Position numbers and translations under genes: made by a program. A DNA stretch of 64,000 nt from Furfurilactobacillus milii (GTDB taxonomy: Bacteria > Bacillota > Bacilli > Lactobacillales > Lactobacillaceae): NCBI RefSeq assembly GCF_009863985.1, contig NZ_WEZT01000003.1, forward strand, positions 33,204-97,203. Direction: 5' to 3'. Shown in pieces: positions 27,829 to 38,645 of this stretch. Positions within the stretch are counted from its first letter, which is position 1; each line of letters starts with the position of its first letter. The notes below the pieces were generated by a model. It made no database searches, had not been told where the DNA came from, and saw only the letters and a program-made list of their open reading frames with translations.

Positions 27829-28098
27829 CTAAAAACTCGTAACCGTCGACAATACGCCAAACAATCCGTATTGTACTAAACCCAGCACGATAATTGCGAC
27901 GACCGGTGCAAAACTTAAACCAAAGATTGGGGGAATGAAATCAAAAAGTCGTAGATAAGGTTCACAGATTCTTGCTAAAAACTGCCCAAATGATGTCGCA
28001 TAGGCACCGGGAAACCACGATAACAACACGTAAACAATGATTGCAAACGTGTATAACTCAAAACCCCAGTTAAGGATGGTAAATAAAAAACTAATCAC
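27829..28098 (-). CDS. ylmG: YggT family membrane protein
   Basis: 89 residues, two transmembrane segments separated by YVLLSWFPGAYATSFGQFLARICEPYLRLFDFIPP, the conserved YggT loop with RICEPYL. Start is GTG, 9-10 bases after TGGAGA. Part of the sepF-ylmG-ylmH-divIVA tail of the division cluster; its homologues influence septum or nucleoid placement. Confidence 0.92.
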   Translation of the reverse strand: MISFLFTILNWGFELYTFAIIVYVLLSWFPGAYATSFGQFLARICEPYLRLFDFIPPIFGLSFAPVVAIIVLGLVQYGLFGVLSTVTSF

Positions 28099-28133
28099 TT
28101 ACGTTTCTCCATTCGCGACGGTTCCATTGTAGC

Positions 28134-28562
28134 TTACTTAAAAGCCGAAGAATCCTGATCAAATCGAGAACTCAGATCACCAGAAACTTCGAAATTATTG
28201 GGCGTGCACAGAAAAATCGTATCGCCGACCCGCTTTATTTCTCCACTAATGGCAAACACTGTTCCTGTCAAAAAATCAACGATCCGTTTGCTGGACTGAT
28301 CATCTAACTTATCAAAGTTAATGATTACCGCCTGATTTTCTAATAATTGTTGCGCAATTCCCTTCACGTCAGAATAAATCCGGGGTTCAAACAACGCAAT
28401 ATGATTGGTTGACGCACTTCGGCTACTCATGTCCACAACCTTAGCTGGACGACGACCATTGACAGAAGACGGCGAACTCACCGTCTTATCGGCCGTTTGC
28501 TGTTGCGTCGGTTGATTATCAAGTTCATCAGTACCAAAGAAATTACTAAAGCTAAATGCCAT
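28134..28562 (-). CDS. sepF: Cell-division protein SepF
   Basis: 142 residues from ATG 28562 (GAGGGG 6 bases before). N-terminal membrane-binding amphipathic helix AFSFSNFFG, a linker of about 50 polar residues, then the ring-forming domain (HIALFEPRIYSDVKGIAQQLLENQAVIINF near 55, SSKRIVDFLTGTVFAISG near 95). It polymerises with FtsZ and can replace FtsA in tethering. Confidence 0.94.
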   Translation of the reverse strand: MAFSFSNFFGTDELDNQPTQQQTADKTVSSPSSVNGRRPAKVVDMSSRSASTNHIALFEPRIYSDVKGIAQQLLENQAVIINFDKLDDQSSKRIVDFLTGTVFAISGEIKRVGDTIFLCTPNNFEVSGDLSSRFDQDSSAFK

Positions 28563-28683
28563 GTTCATCCCCTCTAACAATAAAGTCACTCAATGCATGA
28601 GTGACCTGAAGTTACCATTAAATTAACGATTTTTACAGCAGACCGCAAGTGTTTTGACTTGAACTTTACCTAAATAGCAAGGT

Positions 28684-29976
28684 TTAGTCTTTATTACGAT
28701 TCCGACGACGGCGTAAGAATGGTGGTAAGTCTAACCCATCATCTTCGCTTTGATCATCGCTACCACTGCTTTCTGAGCTTGCAGCAGAAGCATTGAAGAC
28801 GTCAAAATCTGGTTTTTCAACACCGGCAAACTCACTGCTGTCAGCCTGTTGACTAACTGGACGGTTGTTTGTCGTTGGTTGCTGACGGATGTCCCAGTTA
28901 CCAAACGGATCGTTGTTAACGGGTGCCGCTTCGCTCGGCGCTGCTGAACCAGCAGAACCAGCTGGCGTACTGTCAAATGGCGTACGACCAGTCTTATTTT
29001 CCTGGCGTGTACCGGCCTTTTTATGATCAATACCAGTGGCGATAACAGTGACCCGCACTTCATCGCCCAAGTTTTCATCAATTGACGTCCCAAAAATAAT
29101 GTTAACGTCGGTGGTTGCGGCCTGTGCCACGATGTCTGAAGCTGTTTGCGCTTCAAACAAGGATAAGTCTGGGCCACCGGTGATGTTAAGCAAGACTTGT
29201 TGAGCACCATCAATAGCAACTTCCAGAAGTGGCGATGAAATGGCCGCTTTAGTAGCATCAGCAGTCCGGTTTTCACCAGAAGCTGAGCCAATGCCCATCA
29301 GTGCTGTCCCTTGATCCTGCATCACTGTCTTAACATCGGCAAAGTCCAAGTTAACGTAACCAGGTGAAGTGATCAGGTCTGAAATACCCTGAACACCTTG
29401 ACGAAGCACGTTATCAGCTTCTTTAAAGGCATCCATCATTGGTGTCTTCTTATCAACCATTTCCAACAATCTGTTGTTGGCGATGATGATCAGTGTATCA
29501 ACGTTTTCCTTTAAATTGGCAATCCCTTCAGCAGCAAAACGGCCACGACGAGGTCCTTCAAAGGTAAATGGCCGAGTTACAACACCAACCGTTAAAGCAC
29601 CCTGTTCCTTAGCAATCCGAGCAACGACAGGTGCGGCACCATTCCCAGTACCACCACCCATACCAGCGGTGACAAAAATCATGTCAGCGCCAGCGAGGGC
29701 TTCTGCTAAGGCATCTTCACTTTCTTCGGCAGCCTTTTGACCAACCTCTGGATTAGAACCGGCACCCAACCCACGAGTGAGTTTTGGTCCTAATTGAATC
29801 TTCGTTGCGGCATTACTTGCGTTCAATGCCTGTAGGTCAGTGTTAGCCACGATAAAGTCAACACCGGCCACTTCTTCATCGATCATTCGATTGACAGCGT
29901 TACTACCCCCGCCACCAACACCGATGACCTTAATTTTTGCGCCAATTGGTTGGCTCTGGTCCACTGCGTTTTCCAT
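28684..29976 (-). CDS. ftsZ: Cell-division GTPase FtsZ
   Basis: 430 residues. Tubulin-like GTPase: [13 protein letters not shown] near 21, signature [13 protein letters not shown] near 106, T7 loop [11 protein letters not shown] near 207 with catalytic Asp. A long variable linker (about 320-410) leads to the conserved C-terminal peptide ending [15 protein letters not shown]. Lies 19 bases after ftsA. Confidence 0.98.
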   Translation of the reverse strand: MENAVDQSQPIGAKIKVIGVGGGGSNAVNRMIDEEVAGVDFIVANTDLQALNASNAATKIQLGPKLTRGLGAGSNPEVGQKAAEESEDALAEALAGADMIFVTAGMGGGTGNGAAPVVARIAKEQGALTVGVVTRPFTFEGPRRGRFAAEGIANLKENVDTLIIIANNRLLEMVDKKTPMMDAFKEADNVLRQGVQGISDLITSPGYVNLDFADVKTVMQDQGTALMGIGSASGENRTADATKAAISSPLLEVAIDGAQQVLLNITGGPDLSLFEAQTASDIVAQAATTDVNIIFGTSIDENLGDEVRVTVIATGIDHKKAGTRQENKTGRTPFDSTPAGSAGSAAPSEAAPVNNDPFGNWDIRQQPTTNNRPVSQQADSSEFAGVEKPDFDVFNASAASSESSGSDDQSEDDGLDLPPFLRRRRNRNKD

Positions 29977-29995
29977 TTATGGTTCCTCCAAATAC

Positions 29996-31330
29996 TTAAT
30001 CAAAGAAGTTGCGGATAAAATCACCAACACGGTTCGTGCGGGATTTCTTTTCCTTTGGCGCCTTAGGTTTTGCTGACGGTTGTTGACTCGCTTCATTAGC
30101 AACCTGCTGACGTTGTGTGCGTCCATCGGATACCGGTGCCTGACTTGTCTGGGCCACAAATTCGCCCATCAATGCATCCTTCACTAAGCGGCGAGTTTCT
30201 GACTGACGACCACTATACGTAATCAAGGATAAAGCAGTCGCATTTTGCGGATGCCGTAACCCCATTTGTTCAGGAACGTAAATCCGCACGTTAACACCCA
30301 AAATGTCCTCAGCCAGTTCAACGATTCCAGGCAAGGCAGCAACGCCACCCGTCAAGACCACACCACCTGGTAATTCTAACGCGGAAACCTCATCTAATGA
30401 AGCCCGAATCGTTTCAAATATTTGTTGTAATCGAGCCTCAATAATTTCTGCCAAATACTCTTCGCTAACTTGAACAGGTTTATTTTGACCAACGACAGTC
30501 ACTGGAAATTGATTTTTATCACTAGCATCCTCGGTGTTGGCAAAACCATAATCCCGCTTAATCTTTTCAGCATCTGCCAGTGAAGTGTTTAACACGACTG
30601 AAATATCTTTGGTGATGTAGTTACCACCTTCTTGATCAACGGTCGTGTATTTTAACTTGTGATCATGAATAACCGCAGCAGTGGTCTGTCCACCACCAAG
30701 ATCAATGATCACTGTACCAAAATCTTGTTCACCGTCGTTCAACACGGTTTGGCCCAAAGCAACGGGTGTAACCGTGACATCTGCAACATGCAAGCCGGCT
30801 TGTTCAACAGCCTTTTTGGCATTGTGCACAATGGTCTTAGGACCTGTATACATGGTGCCATGCATTTCCAGACGAACACCCATCATGCCACGGGGATCCT
30901 GAATGTCGTCGAATCCATCAACCACAAACTCGTCTGCTGTAATTGAAATTATCTCACGTTCAGGTGGTAAGCTTTGCAAAAGCGCCGCATTCGTCACGTT
31001 CTGAACATCGCGATCTGTAATTTCACGGGTCTGGTTGCCTTCTGAAACGGCTACCATGCCACTTGCCGGTTCGATTTTGAGTTGATTAGCCGGAATGCCT
31101 AAAATCACAGAGTCAATGTGAACGTTAGCCTTTTGCTCAGCTTGTTCAATCGCTGCGTGAATCGCACCTGCAGCCTGGTCAATATCAACAATCACGCCAC
31201 GGCTAAGACCGCGTGACGGTTGCGTGCCAGCGCCAATTACATTCATTTCACCATTATTGCTTTCTGCAACAATGACCTTAATCGCGGTGGTTCCAATGTC
31301 TAGCCCAACGAAAATTTCCGCATTATCCAT
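29996..31330 (-). CDS. ftsA: Cell-division protein FtsA
   Basis: Actin-like membrane anchor of the Z ring. 444 residues from ATG 31330 (GGGAGG 10 bases upstream). ATPase motifs: FVGLDIGTTAIKVIV (N-terminus), VIIDLGGGQTTAAVI near 200, GGVVLTGGVAALPGI near 335. A basic, Gln/Ser-rich linker precedes the C-terminal amphipathic helix GDFIRNFFD that binds the membrane. Upstream lies a terminator, so it probably has its own promoter. Confidence 0.96.
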   Translation of the reverse strand: MDNAEIFVGLDIGTTAIKVIVAESNNGEMNVIGAGTQPSRGLSRGVIVDIDQAAGAIHAAIEQAEQKANVHIDSVILGIPANQLKIEPASGMVAVSEGNQTREITDRDVQNVTNAALLQSLPPEREIISITADEFVVDGFDDIQDPRGMMGVRLEMHGTMYTGPKTIVHNAKKAVEQAGLHVADVTVTPVALGQTVLNDGEQDFGTVIIDLGGGQTTAAVIHDHKLKYTTVDQEGGNYITKDISVVLNTSLADAEKIKRDYGFANTEDASDKNQFPVTVVGQNKPVQVSEEYLAEIIEARLQQIFETIRASLDEVSALELPGGVVLTGGVAALPGIVELAEDILGVNVRIYVPEQMGLRHPQNATALSLITYSGRQSETRRLVKDALMGEFVAQTSQAPVSDGRTQRQQVANEASQQPSAKPKAPKEKKSRTNRVGDFIRNFFD

Positions 31331-31486
31331 CCTACCGGAACCTCCCATTTACTTTTTTTGTTTCATGAAGTTTAGTCCATTTTAAGTTTCGTATTTTTGC
31401 AGTTACATGGCGAATCACAGCGTTTTCGCTCCGACACCAATTAATTAAAAGTTTACCATACTTAGACGCTCTTTCGCACCCGGATT

Positions 31487-31516
31487 TAAAAAAACGCCGC
31501 ATAAGAACGGCGTTTT
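31487..31516 (-). terminator. Intrinsic terminator between divIB and ftsA
   Basis: Minus strand AAAACGCCG..CGGCGTTTTTTT with seven T. It splits the division cluster into two transcription blocks. Confidence 0.85.
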
Positions 31517-31564
31517 AAACAATTTTTTCTATTCTGGCAAAATCATGACTAAATTGTCGTCAAT

Positions 31565-32557
31565 TTAGTGCGAACTTTGTTGATTGACGGCACTGCTAGC
31601 CGCATTTCCGGTCGTTGTGGTCACACCGCCAGTCGTGGTGCTTTGCGAGCTCGAGTTGCCGCTGTCACTACTTGAAATGGCACTGTCATCGAATCCAAAT
31701 GGATAAGAATAGGCGCCAACCTCGAGATTAATGATTCCCTTACCGTCCATCTGGGCAACAATCTCCGTATAATATTTCATTTTTGAGCCAAATGTGGCGG
31801 CTGTCGCATAAACCTCATTGCCATCGTTCATGAACATATGAAGGCGTTCGGGATTACTCTTCGTCGGTGACAAATCAATCTGTGAAATACCTCGTTTGAT
31901 ATCACTACTTAATCCAGCATACTGTTTGATCACGGTTGCAAACGTATCATCGTGACTAAAACCACTGTACACAGGGTAGCCAGCTACCGGCCGAGATAAG
32001 GCAGTTGATAAGATCCGTCCATTTTCAATGACAACGTAATACTTCCCCTTACGCAACAAATAGCCTGCTTGGCGATACTCTTCTGCATTCAGCTTAACAC
32101 CGCGGAACCCATCACGTGAGATTGTCAAATGATGAATCATATCGTTGTTCGCCTTAGCAGTGTTAAAAATTTTCTGTTGATGCCCCCAAACAGTCCACAA
32201 CGGCTGGCCGACCTGCAGTCCGCTTGCACGAACAATTTGTGTGCCAGTCAAATTACGGGTTGCAGGCGCATTAATCTTACTAAGTGAAAACAATGGCGAC
32301 CCAATAATTGCAAGCATCACAATCACGGTCATAAACCCGCCGGTCATCACATTGCGTCGGTGACGATTCTGCGCATCGGGACGTGGTGGCTTAGGCAACG
32401 ATTTTTTAATCGGTTTGGGTACTTTTTTGGAACCTTTATCGCTCTTTTGTGATTCACCCTTCACGACACTGATTGTTCGTTTTTTCTTGCGCCAGGGAAA
32501 CCACCGATGGCGGGGCGGTCGTTTGTTCAATTCAACACGGTTAGCGATGGCCGCCAC
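31565..32557 (-). CDS. divIB: Cell-division protein DivIB/FtsQ
   Basis: 330 residues at most. A long basic cytoplasmic part (about 70 residues), one membrane segment (VMTGGFMTVIVMLAIIGSPLFSL), the POTRA domain starting SKINAPATRNLTGTQIVRASGLQVGQPLW, then beta domain and a Ser/Thr-rich tail. Start is doubtful: the annotated GTG overlaps GGAGG, while an ATC codon (Ile4, 32548) stands at the ideal distance of 7 bases after it. It bridges FtsL/DivIC with the wall synthases. Confidence 0.92.
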   Translation of the reverse strand: MAAIANRVELNKRPPRHRWFPWRKKKRTISVVKGESQKSDKGSKKVPKPIKKSLPKPPRPDAQNRHRRNVMTGGFMTVIVMLAIIGSPLFSLSKINAPATRNLTGTQIVRASGLQVGQPLWTVWGHQQKIFNTAKANNDMIHHLTISRDGFRGVKLNAEEYRQAGYLLRKGKYYVVIENGRILSTALSRPVAGYPVYSGFSHDDTFATVIKQYAGLSSDIKRGISQIDLSPTKSNPERLHMFMNDGNEVYATAATFGSKMKYYTEIVAQMDGKGIINLEVGAYSYPFGFDDSAISSSDSGNSSSQSTTTGGVTTTTGNAASSAVNQQSSH

Positions 32558-32606
32558 CTCCTCTTTTGTTCAATCTGTAAACGTTAAAAGCACCTACTTA
32601 AACGAC

Positions 32607-33722
32607 TTACTTTTGGCGTGTCAGCTTAATGACCGCCGCCAATAATTGATCAGCCGCATCAGGCACACCCATCTTTTTAGCGGCAACCGCCATCTGCTGA
32701 CGCTTGTCATCATCCTTCATCAACTGATCCACGACACTCATTAAATGATCGACCGTCAAACTATCCTCGGTAATCATTTCCGCAGCACCGACATTGACCA
32801 AGCTATGGGCGTTCTTGGTTTGATGATCATTAGTAACGTAAGGACTCGGAATTAAAATTGAGGGAATCCCTAACGCCGTGATTTCAGCCAGACTGGTGGC
32901 TCCGGCCCGGCCAACGATGGCGGCGACGCGTGGCAACACCTCTGGCATGTTGCTGATGTAAGGCTTCACAACAACATTGGCTGCTGGTGTGATGTCATCT
33001 TTCTTCATTTGCGCCATAACGTCGTCATAACGCTTTTGACCCGTTACGAACACAACCTGATAGTGCCGATCATTAAATTTAGGAATTGCTTGTTCACTCA
33101 CTGCATTGATCTTTAATGCACCCTGACTGCCCCCGAAAATAAGCAAAGTTGGCACATCGTTCTGTAAGCCATAACTATCCCACTGAAAGTCACTATGCAT
33201 TTGAGCTACTTGCTGTGCTCGCGGATTACCTGTAAAAATCACCTTTTTGCCAGGAAATTGACTTCGAGCATCTTCAAACGCAATGGCAATTTGATCAACG
33301 AAATGTGACAAGAACTTGTTTGTCACACCGACCACTGAATTTTGCTCATGAATTAACGTTGGAATATGCATACGACTTGCCGCATATAAAACTGCAGAAC
33401 TCACGTAACCACCAGTGCCAACCACAACATCCGGCTGAAAATCCTTGATGATTTTGCGTGCATCACGAACACCGCGCAAAAACAAATTTACCGTTTTAAT
33501 GTTAGTCGTCAGTCCGTGCCAATTCAGTTTGCGAGAAAAACCTTGTAGTTTAATCGTTTCAAACGGAATCCCGCGGGCAGGCACAATTTTACTTTCCAAG
33601 CCACGGTGCGTGCCGACGTAACAAACCTTCGCCGTTGGATCCTTGGCGACCAAGTCATCAATAAGCGCTAATGCCGGATAAATATGACCACCGGTACCAC
33701 CGCCAGATACCATTAACCTCAT
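32607..33722 (-). CDS. murG: UDP-GlcNAc:lipid I N-acetylglucosaminyltransferase MurG
   Basis: Makes lipid II at the inner membrane face. 371 residues, GT-B fold. N-terminal [13 protein letters not shown] (7-19), [14 protein letters not shown] near 104, [12 protein letters not shown] near 124, and [11 protein letters not shown] near 265 for UDP-GlcNAc. The start overlaps the murD stop (ATGA). Confidence 0.97.
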   Translation of the reverse strand: MRLMVSGGGTGGHIYPALALIDDLVAKDPTAKVCYVGTHRGLESKIVPARGIPFETIKLQGFSRKLNWHGLTTNIKTVNLFLRGVRDARKIIKDFQPDVVVGTGGYVSSAVLYAASRMHIPTLIHEQNSVVGVTNKFLSHFVDQIAIAFEDARSQFPGKKVIFTGNPRAQQVAQMHSDFQWDSYGLQNDVPTLLIFGGSQGALKINAVSEQAIPKFNDRHYQVVFVTGQKRYDDVMAQMKKDDITPAANVVVKPYISNMPEVLPRVAAIVGRAGATSLAEITALGIPSILIPSPYVTNDHQTKNAHSLVNVGAAEMITEDSLTVDHLMSVVDQLMKDDDKRQQMAVAAKKMGVPDAADQLLAAVIKLTRQK

Positions 33723-35101
33723 GCCTGTTGCTCCTTTTCTCCACTAAGTTGTTCAACTGCTTTAATGAATTTATCGCCCCGTACTTCAAAACTAGGGAAT
33801 TGATCCCAAGAAGCATTGGCTGGCGACAGTAACACAACATCCCCTGGTTGACTCAACTTGTAAGCTTCGGGAACCGCTGCAACCGCATCATCGGCAAAGT
33901 GAATTTCGGTAATACCAGCCTTTTTAGCTGCATCAGCTAGCAGGTCCTTTGTTTGACCAAACAACACAACAGCTTTAACGTGCGCTTTCAAATCGTCAAC
34001 CAACCGATCAAATGTAAAGCCACGGTCCAAACCACCAGCCATCAACACAACGGGCTGTTTAAAACCACGTAAGGCCATTTGCGTAGCTTCAATGTCAGTT
34101 GCTTTTGAATCGTTGTAGAATTTGCGATCCTTGTACGTTAATACATATTGCAAACGGTGCCGCACGCCATTGAAATGACTTAGGGTGGTGGCAATCGCTG
34201 CGTTACTTTGACCAGCCACTTTAGCGGCTGCTAAGGCAGCTAAAGCATTTTCAACATTTTGAATTCCGGGTACGTTAATTTGGTCAACCGGTAAGATAGC
34301 TTCACCCCGCCACATTAATTGACCATCTGCAACATAAGCGTCTGCATCAGCTGCGCCCTTTCGGGAAACCTTAATGATCTGTGCCTTGGATTGCTTTGCC
34401 AGTTCATGTTGTTCAGGCAGATCCCAATTCATCACCAAAAAGTCATCGGCCGTTTGGTTCATCGTGATCCGCATTTTTGCAGCTACATAGGCTTCACGGC
34501 TGCCATGCCAGTCAATATGAGCCGTGTACATGTTTGTGATCACAGCAATGTGTGGGTGCAACGTTTTAATACCCGTTAACATGAAGCTGGACAGTTCAGT
34601 CACCATCACATCATCCTTAGTCAGGGTTTGGACAACTTGGCTAGCTGGCACACCAATGTTACCGGCAAATTTAGCCTTTCCCACTGGACGATCTTGATTC
34701 AACATTTCGGTAATCATTGTGGTAACGGTCGTTTTGCCGTTAGTCCCGGTCACGCCAATAAGCTCTGCGTCGTTAACTTGGGCAGCTAACTCTACCTCTG
34801 TGATAATTGGAATATTGCGCGATTGAGCAGCTTGAATCAGTGAATTTGAATAAGGAATTCCTGGATTTTTAACAATCAGACTAAAGTCTTCGTCCAGCAA
34901 CGAAACCGGATTACTCCCCGTGACTACTTTGATGCCATCATTAACCAGTTCCTTAGCATCTGGGTTTTCATCAAACGGTTTAGCATCATTAGCTGTGACA
35001 AACGCACCTAGTTTTTTGAGCAACCGGGCCGCATTCACCCCACTCTTAGCTAATCCTAAAACCAATACCTTCTGATTCTTATATGTTGTTACCTGCTTCA
35101 C
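33719..35101 (-). CDS. murD: UDP-MurNAc-L-Ala:D-Glu ligase MurD
   Basis: 460 residues, three-domain Mur ligase. ATP motif [14 protein letters not shown] near 113, central [11 protein letters not shown] near 305, and [16 protein letters not shown] near 325. Adds D-glutamate to the peptidoglycan precursor. ATGA-coupled to murG. Confidence 0.97.
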   Translation of the reverse strand: MKQVTTYKNQKVLVLGLAKSGVNAARLLKKLGAFVTANDAKPFDENPDAKELVNDGIKVVTGSNPVSLLDEDFSLIVKNPGIPYSNSLIQAAQSRNIPIITEVELAAQVNDAELIGVTGTNGKTTVTTMITEMLNQDRPVGKAKFAGNIGVPASQVVQTLTKDDVMVTELSSFMLTGIKTLHPHIAVITNMYTAHIDWHGSREAYVAAKMRITMNQTADDFLVMNWDLPEQHELAKQSKAQIIKVSRKGAADADAYVADGQLMWRGEAILPVDQINVPGIQNVENALAALAAAKVAGQSNAAIATTLSHFNGVRHRLQYVLTYKDRKFYNDSKATDIEATQMALRGFKQPVVLMAGGLDRGFTFDRLVDDLKAHVKAVVLFGQTKDLLADAAKKAGITEIHFADDAVAAVPEAYKLSQPGDVVLLSPANASWDQFPSFEVRGDKFIKAVEQLSGEKEQQA

Positions 35102-35237
35102 ACTAATCGCCCTTTTCTCTTCTATATTAGTTTAACCATACCACGATGCCGATCACGACGGGATACCCCTTAACATGATCGGCACAAAAACTTATATGTA
35201 CTGCGGAGGTTTCCGCATTTAAATAACAAAACGATGT

Positions 35238-36206
35238 TTACCACATTGCCCATACACCAGTTGCGGCAAACACGGCACCGATTGCCCAAAAAGTAAGATC
35301 GATCCGCCACTCACCCCATCCGTCTAATTCAAACTGGTGATGAATCGGCGTCATCTTAAATAACCGTTTGCCATGAGTAATGTGGAAATAGCTCACTTGA
35401 ATCATGACTGTTGCTGTCTCAATGACAAACACGCCGCCGACCCATAACAAGGATAATTCGTGGTGAAGCAGCAATGACACAGCTGCCAATGCGCCACCAA
35501 GTGCCAACGACCCCATGTCACCCATGAAAATCTTGGCAGGCTTATGATTCCAAATCAAGAAGGCAGCCAACGCACCAACCACCGTCAAACAGAAAACCAT
35601 TACGCCATATTGACGCTGATGTTGCGCGATAATGCCATAGGCCAGAAAAGCAATGATTGACAGCCCTGTTGCCAAACCGTCCAAACCGTCCGTTAAGTTA
35701 ACGGCGTTTGAAAAGCCAATCAACCAAATAATGGCAAACAAGACATAGCCGACGCCTAAAGGAACGTCACCAATGAATGGGACGCGAAGACTCATTGAAA
35801 AGCCTTCATAAGAGAACACAATGATGAAAACAATGGCCCCAACAATCTGACCAAGCATTTTTTGCCAGGCCTTTAACCCGTCGTTTTGACGGTTAAACAC
35901 CTTAATAGAATCATCCCACATCCCTAGTAATCCGTAGAATACTAACGTAAATAGAAGAATTCCAGCACTACCATTCAACACGTGTTGCCAAATGCCAACA
36001 ATTAATGTTGCCACAACACTGGCAGTAATGAACATCAGGCCACCCATTGTCGGCGTGCCATTTTTCTTTTCATGCCAACTCAAGCCTTTTTCCCAAATCG
36101 TTTGGCCCTCGCCGTGTGCTCTGAAATAACGAATCAAAAATGGTAGAAAAATTGCGGCCACTGCAAACGCAATGATTAACGACCAAAGCCAAATACGAAC
36201 TTGCAT
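35238..36206 (-). CDS. mraY: Phospho-MurNAc-pentapeptide transferase MraY
   Basis: Forms lipid I in the membrane. 322 residues from ATG 36206 (MQVRIWLW), which matches the family start; a longer reading back to 36359 would translate the upstream intergenic repeat and is rejected. Ten membrane segments; motifs GTPTMGG near 48, [13 protein letters not shown] near 173 (catalytic Asp pair), [12 protein letters not shown] near 229 and [11 protein letters not shown] near 291. Confidence 0.96.
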   Translation of the reverse strand: MQVRIWLWSLIIAFAVAAIFLPFLIRYFRAHGEGQTIWEKGLSWHEKKNGTPTMGGLMFITASVVATLIVGIWQHVLNGSAGILLFTLVFYGLLGMWDDSIKVFNRQNDGLKAWQKMLGQIVGAIVFIIVFSYEGFSMSLRVPFIGDVPLGVGYVLFAIIWLIGFSNAVNLTDGLDGLATGLSIIAFLAYGIIAQHQRQYGVMVFCLTVVGALAAFLIWNHKPAKIFMGDMGSLALGGALAAVSLLLHHELSLLWVGGVFVIETATVMIQVSYFHITHGKRLFKMTPIHHQFELDGWGEWRIDLTFWAIGAVFAATGVWAMW

Positions 36207-36280
36207 AACTCTACTTACCCCTTTAATTGTGCGGTTGTTAGAACAATCCGCTTTTAAATACACTGCTGAAGTTAAGGTCT

Positions 36281-36452
36281 TTACGTTGTTGCTCGGACCT
36301 TCCCGAGCTTCGGCATCACTCTTCTTAAACGTGCACCTGTCGCTCAAGGCCCTGTGCACAACCCAAAGCCGTCACCCCACAAGCAAAGTGCGCTTGCACG
36401 CTGCCACCTTTACGTTGTTGCTCGGACCTTCCCGAGCTTCGGCATCACTCTT
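36281..36452 (-). repeat. Second locus of the intergenic repeat, in the division cluster
   Basis: One full unit and the head of another (heads at 36289 and 36418, spacing 129). Nearly identical over its whole length to the stretch 19566-19608 plus 19462-19577. Lies between the pbp2X stop and mraY, on the same strand and orientation relative to transcription as the 19.3-kb locus. Confidence 0.85.
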
Positions 36453-36479
36453 TCATTTTACACGAAAACAATTGCGGTG

Positions 36480-38645
36480 TTACTTAAATTTCACAGTCAC
36501 ACCGGTTCCTTCCTGGATGGTGCGGCCAGCCGGCAAACTTTGACTTGTCACATACCCACTACCAGAAGTTTGCACAGACAATCCCGTTAGCTTGGCAAAC
36601 TCAAGGACATCGCCCATTGACCAGCCCTTCATATCCGCCATCGTCAAATTGTCACCAGCGCGGAGGAAAATCCGCTGATTGGTCAGCGTCTTTTTACCCT
36701 CAGAAGGTGACTGCGCTGTGACTTTGCTACCATCACCAATCACTACCGGTGTCAGTGAAAGATCACTAACTTGCTGCTTAGCGTCATCAACGCTTGTGCC
36801 CACTAGCTTTGGCACCTTTGTGCTAGTTGCTTTTCCTGGTAATGCCGTATCCTTGTCCATCGCTAACGCTTCTGTCATGACGGGACTAAAGACATCGTTT
36901 TCCCACTGTGTAATCAGCTTGTCTGGCACCTTCTTAGGCTGATTAACGGTCACGTACATCAAGTAACGTGGATTCTTCGCAGGAACCATCCCCATCACAG
37001 AGTTCAAAGTTGAATCCATTCCATCCATGTATTGACCATTGTCACCAACCACTTGGGCCGTCCCAGTCTTGGCTGCCACTTTGTAGCCAGCAATCTTGAA
37101 GTCTTTCCCCATCCCATAGGATTTGTAAACATAGTCTGTCATGTGTTGACGCACCTTTTTGGCCGTTTCAGCACTAATTGGGTTGCCAACAACCTGCCGT
37201 TTACCGCGATAAACAACCTTGCCCGTATTGGGATCAACAATCTTGTTGATATAGTACGGCTTCAACATCTTCCCATTATTGGCAACAGCCGTGTACGCCT
37301 GCATAAGCTGCATTGGTGTCACGGTAATCCCTTGACCAAAAGCTGTGTTAGCCTGTTCGATTGGTTGCGTGAATTGCATGGCACCATGTGCTTCGTTTGG
37401 CAAACCACTGTTCGTTGATTTTAAGAAACCAAAATTCTGAATGTACTTTTTCCAAGTGCTGGCCCCCATTTGCTGTTCCAAATGAGCCATCGCCACGTTA
37501 CTAGAAAGATCGAATCCCTTGGAATAAGTAATTGTGCCCCAACCGGCTGGGTTCCAGTCTGGGACCACCGCGTTACCGATCTTGTAACGACCAGATTGAT
37601 AAGTGTCACTGCCTTTAAAGTTGCCAGAGTCAATTGACGCCGCTAAGGACATGCTCTTCATGGTCGAGCCGGGTTCATAAGGATCCGAAACCAGTAAGTC
37701 ATTCCACTGGTCGCCCAGGCCCTGCATCGTTGACGCATTAAACGTCGGCCGTTGGGTAGCCGCCAAAATTTTTCCAGTCTTGGTATCAACCATCATGGCA
37801 ACCATGTTTTTAGGCTGCAACTTGCTGTACAAAATCTGCATTTGATTTTCTAACAGGTTCTGCAAATCAGGATTCAGTGTCGTATACACATTGTCACCGT
37901 TCTTCACACTGCGTTTATTCCGCTGTGAATTGGGCAATGTGTAGCCTAATGAATCGTGCTTAATCTGCTTAACACCATTTTCACCAGATAACTGCCGGTT
38001 CAACTGCTGTTCAATCCCCATTTTGCCAATCAGTGAGCTAGCCCCGTTGGCCAAGGTGGTCGGCTGTGCGTAACCAATCATATGACTAGCAAAAATCCCG
38101 TTAGGATACAACCGTGCGCTTTGTGTCGTGAAGGCAATCCCATTTAGATTAGCTTTCTGAATCGCCTGTTTAGTTGCCACAGACAAGTTCTTACCAGCCG
38201 ATCCAAACTCTACCTGGAAGGTGTTTTTATTACTAGGGTTTAGGATCTTTAAAATCTCACTGGAGCTCATGTTGAGCGTTTTGCTAAGTACCTTAGCCAC
38301 TTTATCCTTGTCTGTTACATAAAGCGGTTTTCCCGTAGTTGAGACCTGATGTTTATTTAACACGGCATACACCGTGTACGTATTGGTGTCCATTGCAATT
38401 GGATTGCCGTCAGCGTCATAAATGGTCCCCCGCTTAGCGTGAATCGTTTGCTGTTCGGTGTACAGCGCCTGTGCTTGTTTGGACAAACTCACATGCTGTA
38501 CATGTTTGCCAACTGCAATATAAACAAAACGAACGCCCAGCAGGATAAACACCGCAAGAATTGCAACAAGCAATACGTTACCGAAGTGACGTCTGTTTGA
38601 ACGGGTGTTATCTGGACTGGACATTCGTTTGGAATCTTTATTCAT
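36480..38645 (-). CDS. pbp2X: Septal class B penicillin-binding protein, PBP2X type
   Basis: Transpeptidase of septal peptidoglycan. 721 residues: short cytoplasmic tail, membrane segment (about 24-46), dimerisation domain, transpeptidase domain with EPGSTMKSM (active Ser), SSN in LSSNVAMAHLE, KTG in AAKTGTAQVV, and two C-terminal PASTA domains (VPKLVGTSVDDAKQQV and MKGWSMGDVLEFAKLTG). Start overlaps the ftsL stop by one base (TAATG). Confidence 0.96.
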   Translation of the reverse strand: MNKDSKRMSSPDNTRSNRRHFGNVLLVAILAVFILLGVRFVYIAVGKHVQHVSLSKQAQALYTEQQTIHAKRGTIYDADGNPIAMDTNTYTVYAVLNKHQVSTTGKPLYVTDKDKVAKVLSKTLNMSSSEILKILNPSNKNTFQVEFGSAGKNLSVATKQAIQKANLNGIAFTTQSARLYPNGIFASHMIGYAQPTTLANGASSLIGKMGIEQQLNRQLSGENGVKQIKHDSLGYTLPNSQRNKRSVKNGDNVYTTLNPDLQNLLENQMQILYSKLQPKNMVAMMVDTKTGKILAATQRPTFNASTMQGLGDQWNDLLVSDPYEPGSTMKSMSLAASIDSGNFKGSDTYQSGRYKIGNAVVPDWNPAGWGTITYSKGFDLSSNVAMAHLEQQMGASTWKKYIQNFGFLKSTNSGLPNEAHGAMQFTQPIEQANTAFGQGITVTPMQLMQAYTAVANNGKMLKPYYINKIVDPNTGKVVYRGKRQVVGNPISAETAKKVRQHMTDYVYKSYGMGKDFKIAGYKVAAKTGTAQVVGDNGQYMDGMDSTLNSVMGMVPAKNPRYLMYVTVNQPKKVPDKLITQWENDVFSPVMTEALAMDKDTALPGKATSTKVPKLVGTSVDDAKQQVSDLSLTPVVIGDGSKVTAQSPSEGKKTLTNQRIFLRAGDNLTMADMKGWSMGDVLEFAKLTGLSVQTSGSGYVTSQSLPAGRTIQEGTGVTVKFK

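Noticed and set aside
28731..29291. 186-codon frame inside ftsZ on the same strand
   Set aside because: A frame shadow of ftsZ with no ribosome-binding site; ftsZ is complete.
35238..36359. Longer mraY reading with about 50 extra N-terminal residues
   Set aside because: The extra part translates the intergenic repeat and lacks family likeness; MQVRIWLW at 36206 is the family start.
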